Origin: Roseicella frigidaeris | GTDB lineage: Bacteria > Pseudomonadota > Alphaproteobacteria > Acetobacterales > Acetobacteraceae | Direction of reading: 5' to 3' | Assembly (NCBI RefSeq): GCF_003258945.1 | Contig: NZ_QLIX01000009.1 | Span: 82,399-146,398 of the forward strand | Length of the DNA stretch: 64,000 nt | Part shown: piece after piece, positions 10,949-19,681 of the stretch | Layout of the letters: the number at the start of each line of letters is the position of its first letter | Position numbering within the stretch: position 1 is the first letter of the stretch | Translations under genes and position numbers: made by a program | The notes under the pieces: model-generated | The model's input: the letters and a program-made list of their open reading frames with translations, nothing else | What the model was told of the DNA's origin: nothing | The model's database searches: none

Positions 10949-11926
10949 TTGCCCAAGACCTATCGCACCCGCCTCCTCATCCTCGGTGCCGGGCCCGCCG
11001 GCTACACCGCCGCGATCTATGCCGCCCGCGCCGGGCTGAAGCCGATCCTCGTCGCCGGACTGCAACCCGGCGGGCAGCTCACCATCACCACGGATGTCGA
11101 GAATTATCCGGGCTTCGCCGAGCCGATCCAGGGTCCCTGGCTGATGGAGCAGTTCAAGGCCCAGGCCGAGCATTGCGGGACGGAGATCGTGCAGGACGTG
11201 ATCACCCGCATCGACCTCGCCGACCGCCCCGTCCGCGCCGAGGGCGATTCGGGCGATGCCTATCTGGCGCAGAGCCTGATCATCGCCACCGGCGCGCAGG
11301 CCCGCTGGCTCGGCGTGCCGGGCGAGAAGGAGCTCGGCGGCTTCGGCGTCTCCGCCTGCGCCACCTGCGACGGCTTCTTCTTCCGCGGCAGGGACGTCGC
11401 CGTGATCGGCGGCGGCAACACCGCGATGGAGGAGGCGCTCTACCTCGCCAACCTGGCGAAGTCCGTCACCCTCATCCACCGGCGCGACGCCTTCCGCGGC
11501 GAGCGCATCCTGCAGGAGCGGGTGCGGGCCAAGCCGAACATCACGGTGGTCTGGGACACGGTGGTGGAGGCGATGCTGGCGGGCGAGGGCCGCTTCCCGG
11601 CGCTGCGCGCGCTCCGCACCCGCAACCTGAGGAGCGGGGCGGTCGAGGACCGGGCCTTCGACGGCGTCTTCGTCGCCATCGGCCACGACCCGGCGACGGC
11701 CCTCTTCCGCGGCCAGATCGGGATGGATGCCGAGGGGTATATCCTCACCGAGCCGGGCAGCACCCGCACCTCCCTCCCCGGCATCTTCGCCGCCGGCGAC
11801 GTGCAGGACCGGATCTACCGCCAGGCCGTCACCGCCGCCGGCACCGGCTGCATGGCGGCGCTGGAGGCGGAGAAGTGGCTGGCGCACCTGCCGGACTCGG
11901 TGCCCGCCCTGGAAGCCTGGACCTGA
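10949..11926 (+). CDS. trxB: Thioredoxin-disulfide reductase
   Basis: FAD/NADPH flavoprotein that reduces thioredoxin in the cytosol. The FAD motif ILGAGPAGYTAA is near the N-terminus, the redox pair is C137-A-T-C140 in SACATCDGFFFRG, and the NADPH motif GGGNTAMEEA follows. AAGDVQD near the end binds FAD. From the TTG at 10949 the protein is 325 residues and begins MPKTYRTRLLILG, matching the family start; the in-frame ATG at 10904 would add 15 residues (MPNYGRFAPTVGNRT) that look non-conserved. It is followed 7 bp later by a LysR gene. Confidence 0.95.
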   Translation: MPKTYRTRLLILGAGPAGYTAAIYAARAGLKPILVAGLQPGGQLTITTDVENYPGFAEPIQGPWLMEQFKAQAEHCGTEIVQDVITRIDLADRPVRAEGDSGDAYLAQSLIIATGAQARWLGVPGEKELGGFGVSACATCDGFFFRGRDVAVIGGGNTAMEEALYLANLAKSVTLIHRRDAFRGERILQERVRAKPNITVVWDTVVEAMLAGEGRFPALRALRTRNLRSGAVEDRAFDGVFVAIGHDPATALFRGQIGMDAEGYILTEPGSTRTSLPGIFAAGDVQDRIYRQAVTAAGTGCMAALEAEKWLAHLPDSVPALEAWT

Positions 11927-11933
11927 CACGCCG

Positions 11934-12824
11934 ATGCCGCTCGATTGGGACAAGCTGCGTGTCTTCCACGCGGTCGCCGAAGCCGGCTCCTTCACCCATG
12001 CGGGGGAGACGCTGAACCTCAGCCAATCCGCCGTCTCCCGCCAGATCCAGGCGCTGGAGGAGGCGCTGCAGGTGCCGCTCTTCCACCGGCATGCCCGCGG
12101 CCTGATCCTGACCGAGCCGGGAGAGACGCTGAACCGGACGGTGCGGGAGGTCTTCGCCAAGCTGGCGATGACCGAGGCGCTGCTGACCGAGAGCCGCGAG
12201 CGGCCCGCCGGGCGGCTGAAGGTGACCAGCACCACCGGCTTCGGCAGCACTTGGCTGGCGCCGCGGCTGGCGCGCTTCCTGCAGCTCTATCCCGAGGTCA
12301 GCGTCACCCTGCTGATGGATGACAGCGACCTCGACCTGGCGATGCGCGAGGCGGATGTCGCCATCCGCATGCATCCGCCCCGCCAGCCGGACCTGATCCA
12401 GCGGCACCTGGCGAGCTTCGGCTGGCGGGTCTGCGGCGCCCCCTCCTACCTGAAGCAGGCCGGCATGCCGCAGCGGGCCGAGGATCTCGATGCCCACCGC
12501 CTCGTCGTCTGGGGCGACCACCGGCCGCCGATCGACGAGGTGAACTGGCTGAGCGAGGCCGGCCGCCGCCCCGGCGCGCCGCGGCGCGCCGCCGTCGAGG
12601 TGAACAGCCTCACCGGGATGCTGCGGGCGGTGCAGAGCGGCCTCGGCCTCGCTGCCCTGCCGGACTACATGGGCAGCGAGTTGGACGGGCTGCTGCAGGT
12701 GCTGCCCGAGCTGAAGGCGCCGCGGTTGGATGCCTATTTCGTCTACCCCGAGGAGATGCGCCACTCCAAGCGCGTCTCTGTCTTCCGCGATTTTCTCATC
12801 TCGGAATTGGCCACGCACGGTTGA
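11934..12824 (+). CDS. LysR family transcriptional regulator
   Basis: A 296-residue LTTR with an N-terminal winged HTH (WDKLRVFHAVAEAGSFTHAGETLNLSQ region, residues 5-60) and a C-terminal substrate-binding domain from about residue 90 (GRLKVTSTTGFG). It starts 7 bp after trxB on the same strand, so the two may share a transcript; the target genes are not evident. The terminator at 12984 lies downstream. Confidence 0.92.
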   Translation: MPLDWDKLRVFHAVAEAGSFTHAGETLNLSQSAVSRQIQALEEALQVPLFHRHARGLILTEPGETLNRTVREVFAKLAMTEALLTESRERPAGRLKVTSTTGFGSTWLAPRLARFLQLYPEVSVTLLMDDSDLDLAMREADVAIRMHPPRQPDLIQRHLASFGWRVCGAPSYLKQAGMPQRAEDLDAHRLVVWGDHRPPIDEVNWLSEAGRRPGAPRRAAVEVNSLTGMLRAVQSGLGLAALPDYMGSELDGLLQVLPELKAPRLDAYFVYPEEMRHSKRVSVFRDFLISELATHG

Positions 12825-12892
12825 TATGCCATTTTCGCATGGGTGGTGGCAGCATTGACCGGACCTGCATGGCAACGAGCGCGCTAGGCTCC

Positions 12893-13021
12893 CGGATGTC
12901 CGACCTACCCGGTCGGGCAGGGTAACTCGGGGCCTGCCCCGAACCCCTTCGTCTCCCAGACGTGAAGCCTCCCTGTTGACTTCGGGCGCCTTCCCCCAAG
13001 GGTTGGCGCCCGCCTTTTTTT
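12893..13021 (+). ncRNA. Possible structured RNA or 3' leader with several stem-loops
   Basis: The 316 bp between the LysR gene and the next ORF contain four consecutive hairpins: CCGACC/GGTCGG (12900-12916), TCGGGG/CCCCGA (12927-12942), GTCT/AGAC (12951-12961) and the terminator stem at 12984-13011. This density of good stems ending in a terminator suggests a small RNA or structured 3' UTR. I cannot assign a family; a 6S-type RNA was considered without positive evidence. Confidence 0.3.
12984..13021 (+). terminator. Intrinsic terminator
   Basis: Stem GGGCGCC/GGCGCCC with loop TTCCCCCAAGGGTT-type sequence, followed by CGCC and then TTTTTTT. It is the longest T-run in the window and would end transcripts from the trxB-lysR side or from the possible small RNA. 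Confidence 0.85.
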
Positions 13022-13140
13022 GCGCCCCGTCTTCACGCCCGCCGCCATTCGTCGCGCTGCCGTGATCGATGGCTTGACGTATCGCAAGGCAGGCCGCTCG
13101 CGCGCCCGGGATCCTGGTCCATCCAGGGAGGGTCCCCGCC

Positions 13141-13452
13141 ATGCGCCTGCAGCGACTCCGCGACTTCATCCGCCAGCACGTCGTCGCGCCCGTCCCGGAC
13201 GCCATGAACATGTGCCTGAGCTGCAGCCAGGTGGACTGCTCGGCCGAGGAATACGCCGCCTGCGGCCCGCGCAAGGCGCGGGCCGAGCGCCTGCGCCAGG
13301 CGCGGGAGGCGGCGGCTCAGGCGCCGAGCACCGCCTCCGCCTCCGCCACCACGTCGCGCAGCGCCCCCGGCACGAAGGGCGAGGCGAGCCCGGCCGAGGC
13401 GACGAGCGTGGTGAAGGGCGCCGAGCCGCCGCGGCCGCAGAGCGCGATGTAG
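13141..13452 (+). CDS. Small cysteine-rich hypothetical protein
   Basis: A 103-residue ORF preceded by GGAGGG 8 nt before the ATG. The N-terminal half is patterned: MNMCLSCSQVDCSAEEYAAC contains four cysteines in C-x2-C-x4-C-x7-C spacing, which could bind metal or form disulfides, followed by a basic helix (RKARAERLRQAREAAAQ). The last 45 residues are read antisense to the end of the M3 peptidase gene and look like low-complexity shadow sequence. Either the gene truly overlaps or it has lost an earlier stop. I do not recognise the family. Confidence 0.45.
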   Translation: MRLQRLRDFIRQHVVAPVPDAMNMCLSCSQVDCSAEEYAACGPRKARAERLRQAREAAAQAPSTASASATTSRSAPGTKGEASPAEATSVVKGAEPPRPQSAM

Positions 13453-14996
13453 TCGGCGAGCGCCCCCCGGGGATCGCGCCGCGCCCGCGTCCAGAATTGC
13501 AGGGCGCAGCACAGGGCCAGGGTGTAGTCGATGTAGTAGAAGGGCGAGCGGTAGATATGCGGCTTCGCCTGCCAGCGCCCGCCCTTCGCGGGATGGGCGA
13601 GGTCGCCGTAATCCGTCCAGGGCATGTAGCGGCGCTCCAGCCGCTGCCAGATCGCATGCCGCTCCGCCGGCGTCGCCTCGGGATGCGCATAGACCTCGTG
13701 CTGGAAGTGGTCGACGCAGACGCCATAAGGCAGGAAGGCGAGCGAGACCTCGAGATGCATGCGGCGGAACCGCTCGGCCTCCGCCTCGCCGACCAGCAGG
13801 CCGATCTCGGGATGCGTCAGGAACTCCAGTGACATGGAATGGATCTCGGCCGCCTCCATGGTCGGCCGGAGATAGTCGATCCCCGGCAGGCCGCGGCTTT
13901 CCCAGTTCTGGAAGGCGTGCCCCATCTCATGCGTGAAGACGCCGATATCGTGATGGGTGCCGTTGAAATTGGCGAAGATGAAGGGCGCCCCGACGCTCGG
14001 GAAGCTGGTGCAGAAGCCGCCGCCCGCCTTGCCCGGACGGTTGCGCAGATCGGTGAAGCCGCCGGCATGGAGCTGCCGCCAGAAATCGCCGAGCCGCGGA
14101 TCCATGCGGTCGAACATGCTCTGCGCCCGGGCGCAGAGCATGTCGTGGTCGCCGACCGGGCCGGGATTGCCGCGCGGATCGACCAGCGCCTCGTCCCAGA
14201 AGCGCAGCCGGTCCCAGCCCTGCCCCTGGCGGCGGCGCTCCAGCAGCCGGGCGACCAGCGGCACGACATGCGCGGCGACCTCGTCGCGGTAGCGGGCGAC
14301 ATCGGCGGCGTCGTAATCGGTGCGGCGCATGCGCCGGTAGCCGAGCGGGATGTAATTCTCGTAGCCGAGCTTCCGCGCCATGCCGTGCCGCAGGCGGACG
14401 AGGTCGTCGTAGAAGCCGTCGAGCGCCTCGCCCTGCGCCGCAAAGAAGCCCCAGCGGAGCGCCTCCGCCTGGTGCCGCGTGGCGCGGTCGGGCGCCTCGG
14501 CATAGGGGGCGAGGCCGGAGAGGTTCACCTCCGTGCCGCCGATCGGAAGCCTGGCGCTGGCCAGCAGCTCGGTATAGCGGGCGCCGAGGCGGGACTCCTC
14601 CTCGAGGTCGTCGGCGATCGCGGGCTCGAAGGTGGTGACGTCCATCTCCCAAAGCCGGAGCGCGAAGCCGCCCGCCGCCGCCTCCAGCGCCGCGCGGTCC
14701 GGCCAGGCGAGCAGGCGCCGCTTCAGCGCCGTGTCATGCGCCTCCGCGACCGGGGCCAGGGCATCGGCATATTCGCGCGCCGCCTTCGCCGCCGCATCCG
14801 TCGTGTCCTGGGCGAAGCGCAGATGCGCCAGCGAGGACCAGCTCTCGTGGTCGCGGCGAAGCCGGTCCCAGGCGGCGAGCGCCGGGACGAGCGCGCCGGA
14901 ATCGAGATGCGCGGCGATGCCGGCATGCGCCTCCGCCAGGCTTTCGCGCGTCGGGCGTGGGAAGGACAGCCCGGAGAATTTCGGGATCGCGTTCAT
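13317..14996 (-). CDS. M3 family oligoendopeptidase (PepF-like)
   Basis: Cytosolic zinc metallopeptidase cleaving short peptides, 559 residues. The zinc motif H356-E-M-G-H360 is followed about 25-30 residues later by the third ligand Glu in MEAAEIHSMSLEF. An upstream GTHHDIGVFTHEMGH context and the C-terminal helical bundle match oligoendopeptidase F relatives. The ATG at 14996 gives the typical short N-terminus (MNAIPKFSGLSFPRP). Its 3' end overlaps the tail of a convergent small ORF. Confidence 0.93.
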   Translation of the reverse strand: MNAIPKFSGLSFPRPTRESLAEAHAGIAAHLDSGALVPALAAWDRLRRDHESWSSLAHLRFAQDTTDAAAKAAREYADALAPVAEAHDTALKRRLLAWPDRAALEAAAGGFALRLWEMDVTTFEPAIADDLEEESRLGARYTELLASARLPIGGTEVNLSGLAPYAEAPDRATRHQAEALRWGFFAAQGEALDGFYDDLVRLRHGMARKLGYENYIPLGYRRMRRTDYDAADVARYRDEVAAHVVPLVARLLERRRQGQGWDRLRFWDEALVDPRGNPGPVGDHDMLCARAQSMFDRMDPRLGDFWRQLHAGGFTDLRNRPGKAGGGFCTSFPSVGAPFIFANFNGTHHDIGVFTHEMGHAFQNWESRGLPGIDYLRPTMEAAEIHSMSLEFLTHPEIGLLVGEAEAERFRRMHLEVSLAFLPYGVCVDHFQHEVYAHPEATPAERHAIWQRLERRYMPWTDYGDLAHPAKGGRWQAKPHIYRSPFYYIDYTLALCCALQFWTRARRDPRGALADYIALCGRGGSAPFTTLVASAGLASPFVPGALRDVVAEAEAVLGA

Positions 14997-15161
14997 GCCG
15001 CCGCCATTGCCTCCACCGTCCAGGGATCGGACGTAGCACGGCGCGGTCCGTCCTGCCGAGGCGCCGCATCCCGCGTGTCGACGATGGCACTTTGGGGGGT
15101 GGACAAAGCGTCAGCGAACGCTAAAACCCCCCTCCCGGACGCGGCCCTGGCCGACGCCCGC

Positions 15162-15237
<76 letters not shown>

Positions 15238-15390
15238 CCCTTTCCCCGATCCGACGCCTGGCCGCCCGGATCGACCAATCCCCCGACCGCGTCATCCCGG
15301 CCGCTCCCGCTCGAACCCGCGGCGCCGCGCGACGTTCTGTCCACGGATCGGAGACAGCCACATCCGATCCCTGCGATCACTGATCCCCTC

Positions 15391-15422
15391 AGGGTGCCCG
15401 ATCCGTTCGGGCACCCTTTTTC
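15391..15422 (+). terminator. Intrinsic terminator downstream of tRNA-Lys
   Basis: A perfect 10-bp stem AGGGTGCCCG/CGGGCACCCT with a 7-nt loop (ATCCGTT), followed by TTTTTC. It ends the tRNA transcript before the convergent Bug receptor gene, whose stop is at 15438. Confidence 0.9.
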
Positions 15423-15437
15423 TTGCGGGCCAGGCCG

Positions 15438-16445
15438 CTACTCGGCGCGGATGCCCTCCTCGCGGATGAAGGCGCCAAGACGCCGGCGCTCGGCGGCGAG
15501 GAAGCCGGCGAAGGCCTCCGGCCCCTCCCCGACCGGCTCGGCACCGAGCAGGGTCAGGCGCTGCCGCACCTCCTCCTGCCGCAGCGCCGTCGCCGCCGCC
15601 GCCGCCATGGTCCCGATCATGCCGCCCGGCGTCCCGGCCGGGGCGAGCAGCCCGTGCCAGTCGGCGATGGCGAAGCCCGGGAAGCCCTGCTCGGCCACCG
15701 GCACCGTTTCGGGGAAGGCCGGCGTCCGCCGCGCCGTGGAGATCCCGAGCACGCGCAGCTGGCCGTCGCGGATCAGCGGCGCCGGCGTCGGGATGGTCGA
15801 GAAGGTGAAGAGCGTTTCGCCCGTCAGCACCGACTGGATCTGCTGCGCCCCGCCGCGATAGGGCACATGCGTCGCCGCCAGCCCGGCCCGCTTGAGCAGC
15901 AGGGCCGAGGCGAGATGCGAGCCGGTGCCGATGCCGCTGCTGCCATAGCTCTCCAGCCCGGGACGGGCCTTGAGATGCGCCAGCAGCGCCTCGAGGCTCC
16001 GGATGGGCGCCTCGCTGCGGACCAGCAGCAGCGCCGGCAGGAGGGTGAGCTGCGTCACCGGTGCGAAGGCGGTGGCGTAGTCGAAGCCGAGGCCGGTCAT
16101 CAGGGCCTGGTTCACCGCTTGGCCGGAGGCGTCGATCAACCAGGTGTAGCCATCCGGCGCGGCCTGGACGACGACGCCGGAGCCGACCGCGCCGGTCGCG
16201 CCGCCGCGGTTCTCGATGACGATCGGCTGGCGCAGCAGCGGCTGCATCGGCGCGGTGACGAGCCGCGCCGCCGTATCGGTGCTGCCGCCCGGCGGCCAGG
16301 CGACGACGACGCGGAGCGGACGGCTCGGCCAGACCTCCTGGGCCCGGGCCCGGCTGGGCAAGACGAGGGCGGGCAAGGCCAGGGCGGGCAGGGCGAGGGC
16401 CGGAAGAACGAGGGCCGGCAGGGCCCGGCGACGCGGCATCCTCAT
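15438..16445 (-). CDS. Bug/TctC family tripartite tricarboxylate transporter substrate-binding protein
   Basis: Periplasmic solute receptor of 335 residues. The signal peptide starts MRMPRRRALPALVLPALALP and is built from five-residue LPAL(A/V) repeats up to an ARAQ cleavage region. The mature part has the family landmarks RPLRVVVAWPPGGSTDTAARL, PIVIENRGGATGAVG, YGSSGIGTGSHLA and THVPYRGGAQQIQSVL. Ligand unknown; family members bind carboxylates. No TctA/TctB permease genes are nearby, as is usual for orphan Bug proteins. An in-frame ATG at 16487 is possible, but 16445 places the signal peptide correctly. Confidence 0.9.
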   Translation of the reverse strand: MRMPRRRALPALVLPALALPALALPALVLPSRARAQEVWPSRPLRVVVAWPPGGSTDTAARLVTAPMQPLLRQPIVIENRGGATGAVGSGVVVQAAPDGYTWLIDASGQAVNQALMTGLGFDYATAFAPVTQLTLLPALLLVRSEAPIRSLEALLAHLKARPGLESYGSSGIGTGSHLASALLLKRAGLAATHVPYRGGAQQIQSVLTGETLFTFSTIPTPAPLIRDGQLRVLGISTARRTPAFPETVPVAEQGFPGFAIADWHGLLAPAGTPGGMIGTMAAAAATALRQEEVRQRLTLLGAEPVGEGPEAFAGFLAAERRRLGAFIREEGIRAE

Positions 16446-16521
16446 GGCGTATCCTCCGATCGTTCCCGCCCTCATGCCGCGAAACACCGGCGGTCGGAAG
16501 CCGGAACCGGCCGGCCCGCCC

Positions 16522-17094
16522 TCAGGCGGAGGCGCCGAGCACCCGCGCCGCCTCGGCCACGCAGCGGGTGAAGGCGGTCAGGTCGTGCCAGCGCCGGTCG
16601 GGCGGAACCGCCTCGACCTCGAAGCGGCCGCCGGAGGCGACGATGCCGCCCTCGAGCATCAGGTTGTCGTGGCGGTCGAACTCCTCCACCGCCATGCCCT
16701 CGGCATCCTCCCAGGCGCCGTCCGCCCGGCGCCGCGCCGCCGGGCCGAGCGCCGCCAGGCTCCGCGCCCCGAAGCGCCGCGCCACATGCGTGTAGCCGAA
16801 GACCGGCCGGCCGAGGGCGCGCATGAAGCCGAGCTCGTAGACCGTGCCGACATCGGCCGAGGGGCCGCGGAAGGGCGTGAGGTTGGCGATCAGCGCGTCG
16901 CAGCTGCGGATATGCGCCTCGTTCGCCTGGGAGATGCGCAGCCAGTCCGGCCAGGCCGCATCGGGCGCCTGCGGCGGCGGGTCGAGCGGGAAGACGCCGG
17001 TCAGGCCATGCGCGGCGCAGAGGCCGCGCTTCGCGGCCGCCAGGGCCTCGACATCGGCCAGGAAAACCTCCGGCCCCGCCAGATAGATTCGCAT
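16522..17094 (-). CDS. Nucleoside 2-deoxyribosyltransferase family protein
   Basis: A 190-residue protein beginning MRIYLAGPEVFLADV, the YLAGP-type motif of this family. ANLTPFRGPSADVGTVYELGFM contains the substrate-binding Asp and the likely catalytic Glu in the DxGTxxE pattern. Members transfer deoxyribose between bases or hydrolyse nucleoside monophosphates (nucleotide salvage). It lies 76 bp from the Bug gene on the same strand and is divergent from the acyltransferase. Confidence 0.88.
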   Translation of the reverse strand: MRIYLAGPEVFLADVEALAAAKRGLCAAHGLTGVFPLDPPPQAPDAAWPDWLRISQANEAHIRSCDALIANLTPFRGPSADVGTVYELGFMRALGRPVFGYTHVARRFGARSLAALGPAARRRADGAWEDAEGMAVEEFDRHDNLMLEGGIVASGGRFEVEAVPPDRRWHDLTAFTRCVAEAARVLGASA

Positions 17095-17245
17095 CGAGCC
17101 ATGCTGCCTGCGAAGCGGCGTTGGCGGAATCGGGAGGATGCGCCGCGGCCATCACGGCATCGCCATGCCGCTCCGGGCCGCTGGCGCCGGTCGTTCCCAG
17201 CGGGGCGCCACCTGCTCTATAGGCGGTCGCCGGAGAGGGGACGGC

Positions 17246-18343
17246 ATGGCGCAGGACAGACAGGGGTTGCTGCCGGGGCTGCATGGGCTCCGCGCCATGG
17301 CCGCCATGATGGTCCTGCTGTTTCACCTGCACGCGATCCCGCATCTCGCGGTGCCGGCCGCCCTGCCCTGGATCGCCAGCCATTTCGGCTTGGGCGTGCA
17401 TCTCTTCTTCGCGCTCTCGGCCTTCTCGCTCGCCTGGGCCAACCCGCAGGCGGCGCGGCAGCCGGGGCCCTATCTCGTCAAGCGGGTCTTCCGGATCGCG
17501 CCGCTCTACTGGCTGATGACGCTGCTGATCCTCGGGATCGGCGCCTGGCCGGGCCTAGCGCGGGTGGCGGCCGAGTTCGCCTTCGTCTTCAACTTCGTCC
17601 CGGGCTGGCAGGGCGGGCTGGTGCCGGCGGGCTGGACGGTCGGGGTGGAGATGCCCTTCTACCTGCTCCTGCCGCTGCTGCTGCGCCTGCGCAGCGTCGC
17701 CGGGATGGCCGGCGCCACCCTGCTGGCCACGCTGATCTCCTGGGCGGCGCGCCTCTGGCTGGAAGCCGCGATGCCGGGCAGCGACTATCCGCAGACCGCG
17801 CTCGTCACCAACCTCTTCGCCTTCGTCCTCGCCCTGCTCGCCTTCCGCCTCTTCGAGCGCGTCCGCGGCTCGGCCCGGGAGGGGATGGCCGCGGGGCTGG
17901 CCGCCGGGCTGGCCCTCGGCCTCGGGGCCTATCTGCTCTCGCCGCTCGCCGCGCCCCTGGCAGGGCCCGGCAATCCGGACCTGCTGCTCTTCGGCGTGGT
18001 CTTCGCGGCGCTCTGCCTGTGGCAGGCGCTGCGGCCCTCCTGGCTGCTGCGCTGCCGCGCCGCCCTCTGGCTGGGCGAGCGCAGCTACAGCATCTACCTC
18101 TTCCACTTCCTGCTGATCCTGGCCCTGCGCCCGGCCTATGCCCGGATCGTCGGGACCTTCGGCCAGGGCGGGGCGGCCTATCTCGCGGCCCTGGCCATCA
18201 CCCTGCCGCCGCTGCTGGTCCTCGCCGCCCTCGGCTACCGGCTGGTGGAGCGGCCGGGCATGGCGCTCGGGCGGCGGCTGATCGCCTGGCGCGCCGCCCG
18301 CCGGCCGGCGCCCCTCGGGCCCGGCCTCCGCCCTGGACCATGA
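17246..18343 (+). CDS. Acyltransferase family 3 membrane protein
   Basis: Integral membrane O-acyltransferase (OafA-like), 365 residues and about 10 membrane segments. The N-terminal GLHGLRAMAAMMVLLFHLHA contains the family RxxA and H motif, VHLFFALSAFSL follows, and YLVKRVFRIAPLYW is the conserved R-x10 region. LGERSYSIYLFHF appears near the end. Such proteins acylate cell-envelope sugars. The ATG at 17246 has GGAGAGGGG upstream. The last codons and the TGA stop fall inside a copy of the dispersed CCATGATCCGC module. Confidence 0.9.
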   Translation: MAQDRQGLLPGLHGLRAMAAMMVLLFHLHAIPHLAVPAALPWIASHFGLGVHLFFALSAFSLAWANPQAARQPGPYLVKRVFRIAPLYWLMTLLILGIGAWPGLARVAAEFAFVFNFVPGWQGGLVPAGWTVGVEMPFYLLLPLLLRLRSVAGMAGATLLATLISWAARLWLEAAMPGSDYPQTALVTNLFAFVLALLAFRLFERVRGSAREGMAAGLAAGLALGLGAYLLSPLAAPLAGPGNPDLLLFGVVFAALCLWQALRPSWLLRCRAALWLGERSYSIYLFHFLLILALRPAYARIVGTFGQGGAAYLAALAITLPPLLVLAALGYRLVERPGMALGRRLIAWRAARRPAPLGPGLRPGP

Positions 18344-18348
18344 TCCGC
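18335..18348. repeat. Half-copy of module C at the acyltransferase stop
   Basis: GGACCATGATCCGC is identical to 42593-42606. The TGA stop of the acyltransferase is the TGA inside this sequence. About 45 bp on, TGATTCACGC (near 18392) matches the reverse complement of part of the 42.56-kb element. It lies between convergent genes. Confidence 0.45.
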
Positions 18349-18429
18349 CCGCAGAGGGTCGCGGATTGGCGTCCCGGCCATTCGACCGCCTGATTCACGC
18401 TCGGCCGGCGCCGGGCCGGCCGGGCCGCG

Positions 18430-19215
18430 TCAGCCTTCCGGCCTCCGGCGCTGCCGGAAGGCGCCCAGCATCCGGCGCGGCTCCTCGCTCTCCCAGGAGG
18501 CCGCGAAGGCCGGGATGCCGGCGGCGATCGCCTCGCGCATCGGCAGGTCCTCCCATTGCCGGATCAGCCGCTTCTGCCGCCGCAGCGCCTGCCGCCCGGC
18601 GGCGCCGAGATGGCCGAGCCATTCCGCCAACGCCGCGTCCAGCCCCTCCGCCGGCACCACCGCCTCGACCAGCCCCCAGGCGAGCGCCTCGGCGGCGCCG
18701 ATCGTCTCGGCCAGCAGCAGCAGGCGGCGGGTACGGCCCCAGCCGATCAGCCCCGGCAGCAGCGCCGCCTCCACCACCGAGGGGATGCCGACCCGCACCT
18801 CGGGCATGCCGAATTGCGCATGCTCGGCGGCGATCCGCAGGTCGCAGGCCGCGGCGAGCTCCAGCCCCGCCCCCAGCGTCCAGCCGTTGAGCCGGCCGAT
18901 CACCGGCACCGGACAGTCCCGGACGGCGCGGCAGCAGCCATGCACCAGGGTGATGAAGTCGCGCGCCGCGGCGCCATCGGCGAGGCCGGCCATGACGGTG
19001 ATGTCCGCGCCGCCGACGAAGGCCTTCCCGCCCGCCCCGGTCAGCACCGCGGCCTGCAGCCCGTCATCCGCCGAGAGCCGCTCCATGGCGGCGATGAAGG
19101 CCTGCATCAGCGGCGGATTCAGGGTGTTGAGCTTCGCCTCGTGCGCGATGGTCACGACGGCGACGCGGCCGGTCGCCGGCGCCTCGCGGATGTCGACGCG
19201 GATATCCCCCGGCAT
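18430..19215 (-). CDS. Enoyl-CoA hydratase/isomerase family protein
   Basis: Crotonase-fold protein of 261 residues. KAFVGGADITVMAGL forms one side of the oxyanion hole, and NGWTLGAGLELAAACDLRIA contains the second glycine and the region of the first catalytic acid. FGMPEVRVGIPSVVEAALLP gives the second catalytic region with PEV in place of the PE(I/V) motif. It acts on acyl-CoA thioesters; the exact substrate is unknown. It stands alone and is convergent with the acyltransferase. Confidence 0.9.
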   Translation of the reverse strand: MPGDIRVDIREAPATGRVAVVTIAHEAKLNTLNPPLMQAFIAAMERLSADDGLQAAVLTGAGGKAFVGGADITVMAGLADGAAARDFITLVHGCCRAVRDCPVPVIGRLNGWTLGAGLELAAACDLRIAAEHAQFGMPEVRVGIPSVVEAALLPGLIGWGRTRRLLLLAETIGAAEALAWGLVEAVVPAEGLDAALAEWLGHLGAAGRQALRRQKRLIRQWEDLPMREAIAAGIPAFAASWESEEPRRMLGAFRQRRRPEG

Positions 19216-19390
19216 ATGGCCCTCCCCCTTTGCACCGGCCGCTGTAGAGCAGATCGACGCCGGGGCGGGAAGCCGGCGGCCGGTCGATCCGGACGCATCA
19301 CGTTCCGCCCAGCCCCGCCGGCGTGAATGGACGGCGGCACGGCGCCAGGACGAGGCTGCCGCGAGGCAGGATCGAGGCGCGGGAGGCTGG

Positions 19391-19681
19391 ATGGGAGGCG
19401 ACGCAACCGCCGCGGGGCAGCCCGCGGCCCAAGGGGTCCAGGCCCCGTCCCTGCCCGACGAGGCGGCGCTCGCGGCGCACCTCGCGCATCGCCGGCGGCG
19501 CGCCTTCGATGCAGGGCTTTCCGCTGCCTGCTACTCGCAGGGCGTCAGGCTCGGCCTGATCGGCACGGCCCTGCCGCCCTGGCTGCCGACCGCGCCGCCC
19601 TGGGCGCGGCAGGCGATGCGGGCCGGCCATGCCAGCGGCCTCGCCATCGCCGGCGAGGGCGAGGCCCGCCCCGGCCGCTAG
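19391..19681 (+). CDS. Hypothetical protein, 96 aa
   Basis: Preceded by GGGAGG 4 nt before the ATG, a good ribosome binding site. The sequence is Ala-rich with a helical middle (LPDEAALAAHLAHRRRR) and ARQAMRAGHASGLAIAGEG near the end. No family recognised and no signal peptide. The stop TAG is the first three bases of repeat module B (TAGAGCAG), which supports this reading frame as the one adjusted to the element. Confidence 0.5.
   Translation: MGGDATAAGQPAAQGVQAPSLPDEAALAAHLAHRRRRAFDAGLSAACYSQGVRLGLIGTALPPWLPTAPPWARQAMRAGHASGLAIAGEGEARPGR

Noticed and set aside
12850-12983. 6S RNA assignment for the hairpin chain
   Set aside because: The large central bulge and closing stem of 6S RNA could not be traced, and the usual neighbouring genes are absent; kept only as an unassigned structured RNA.
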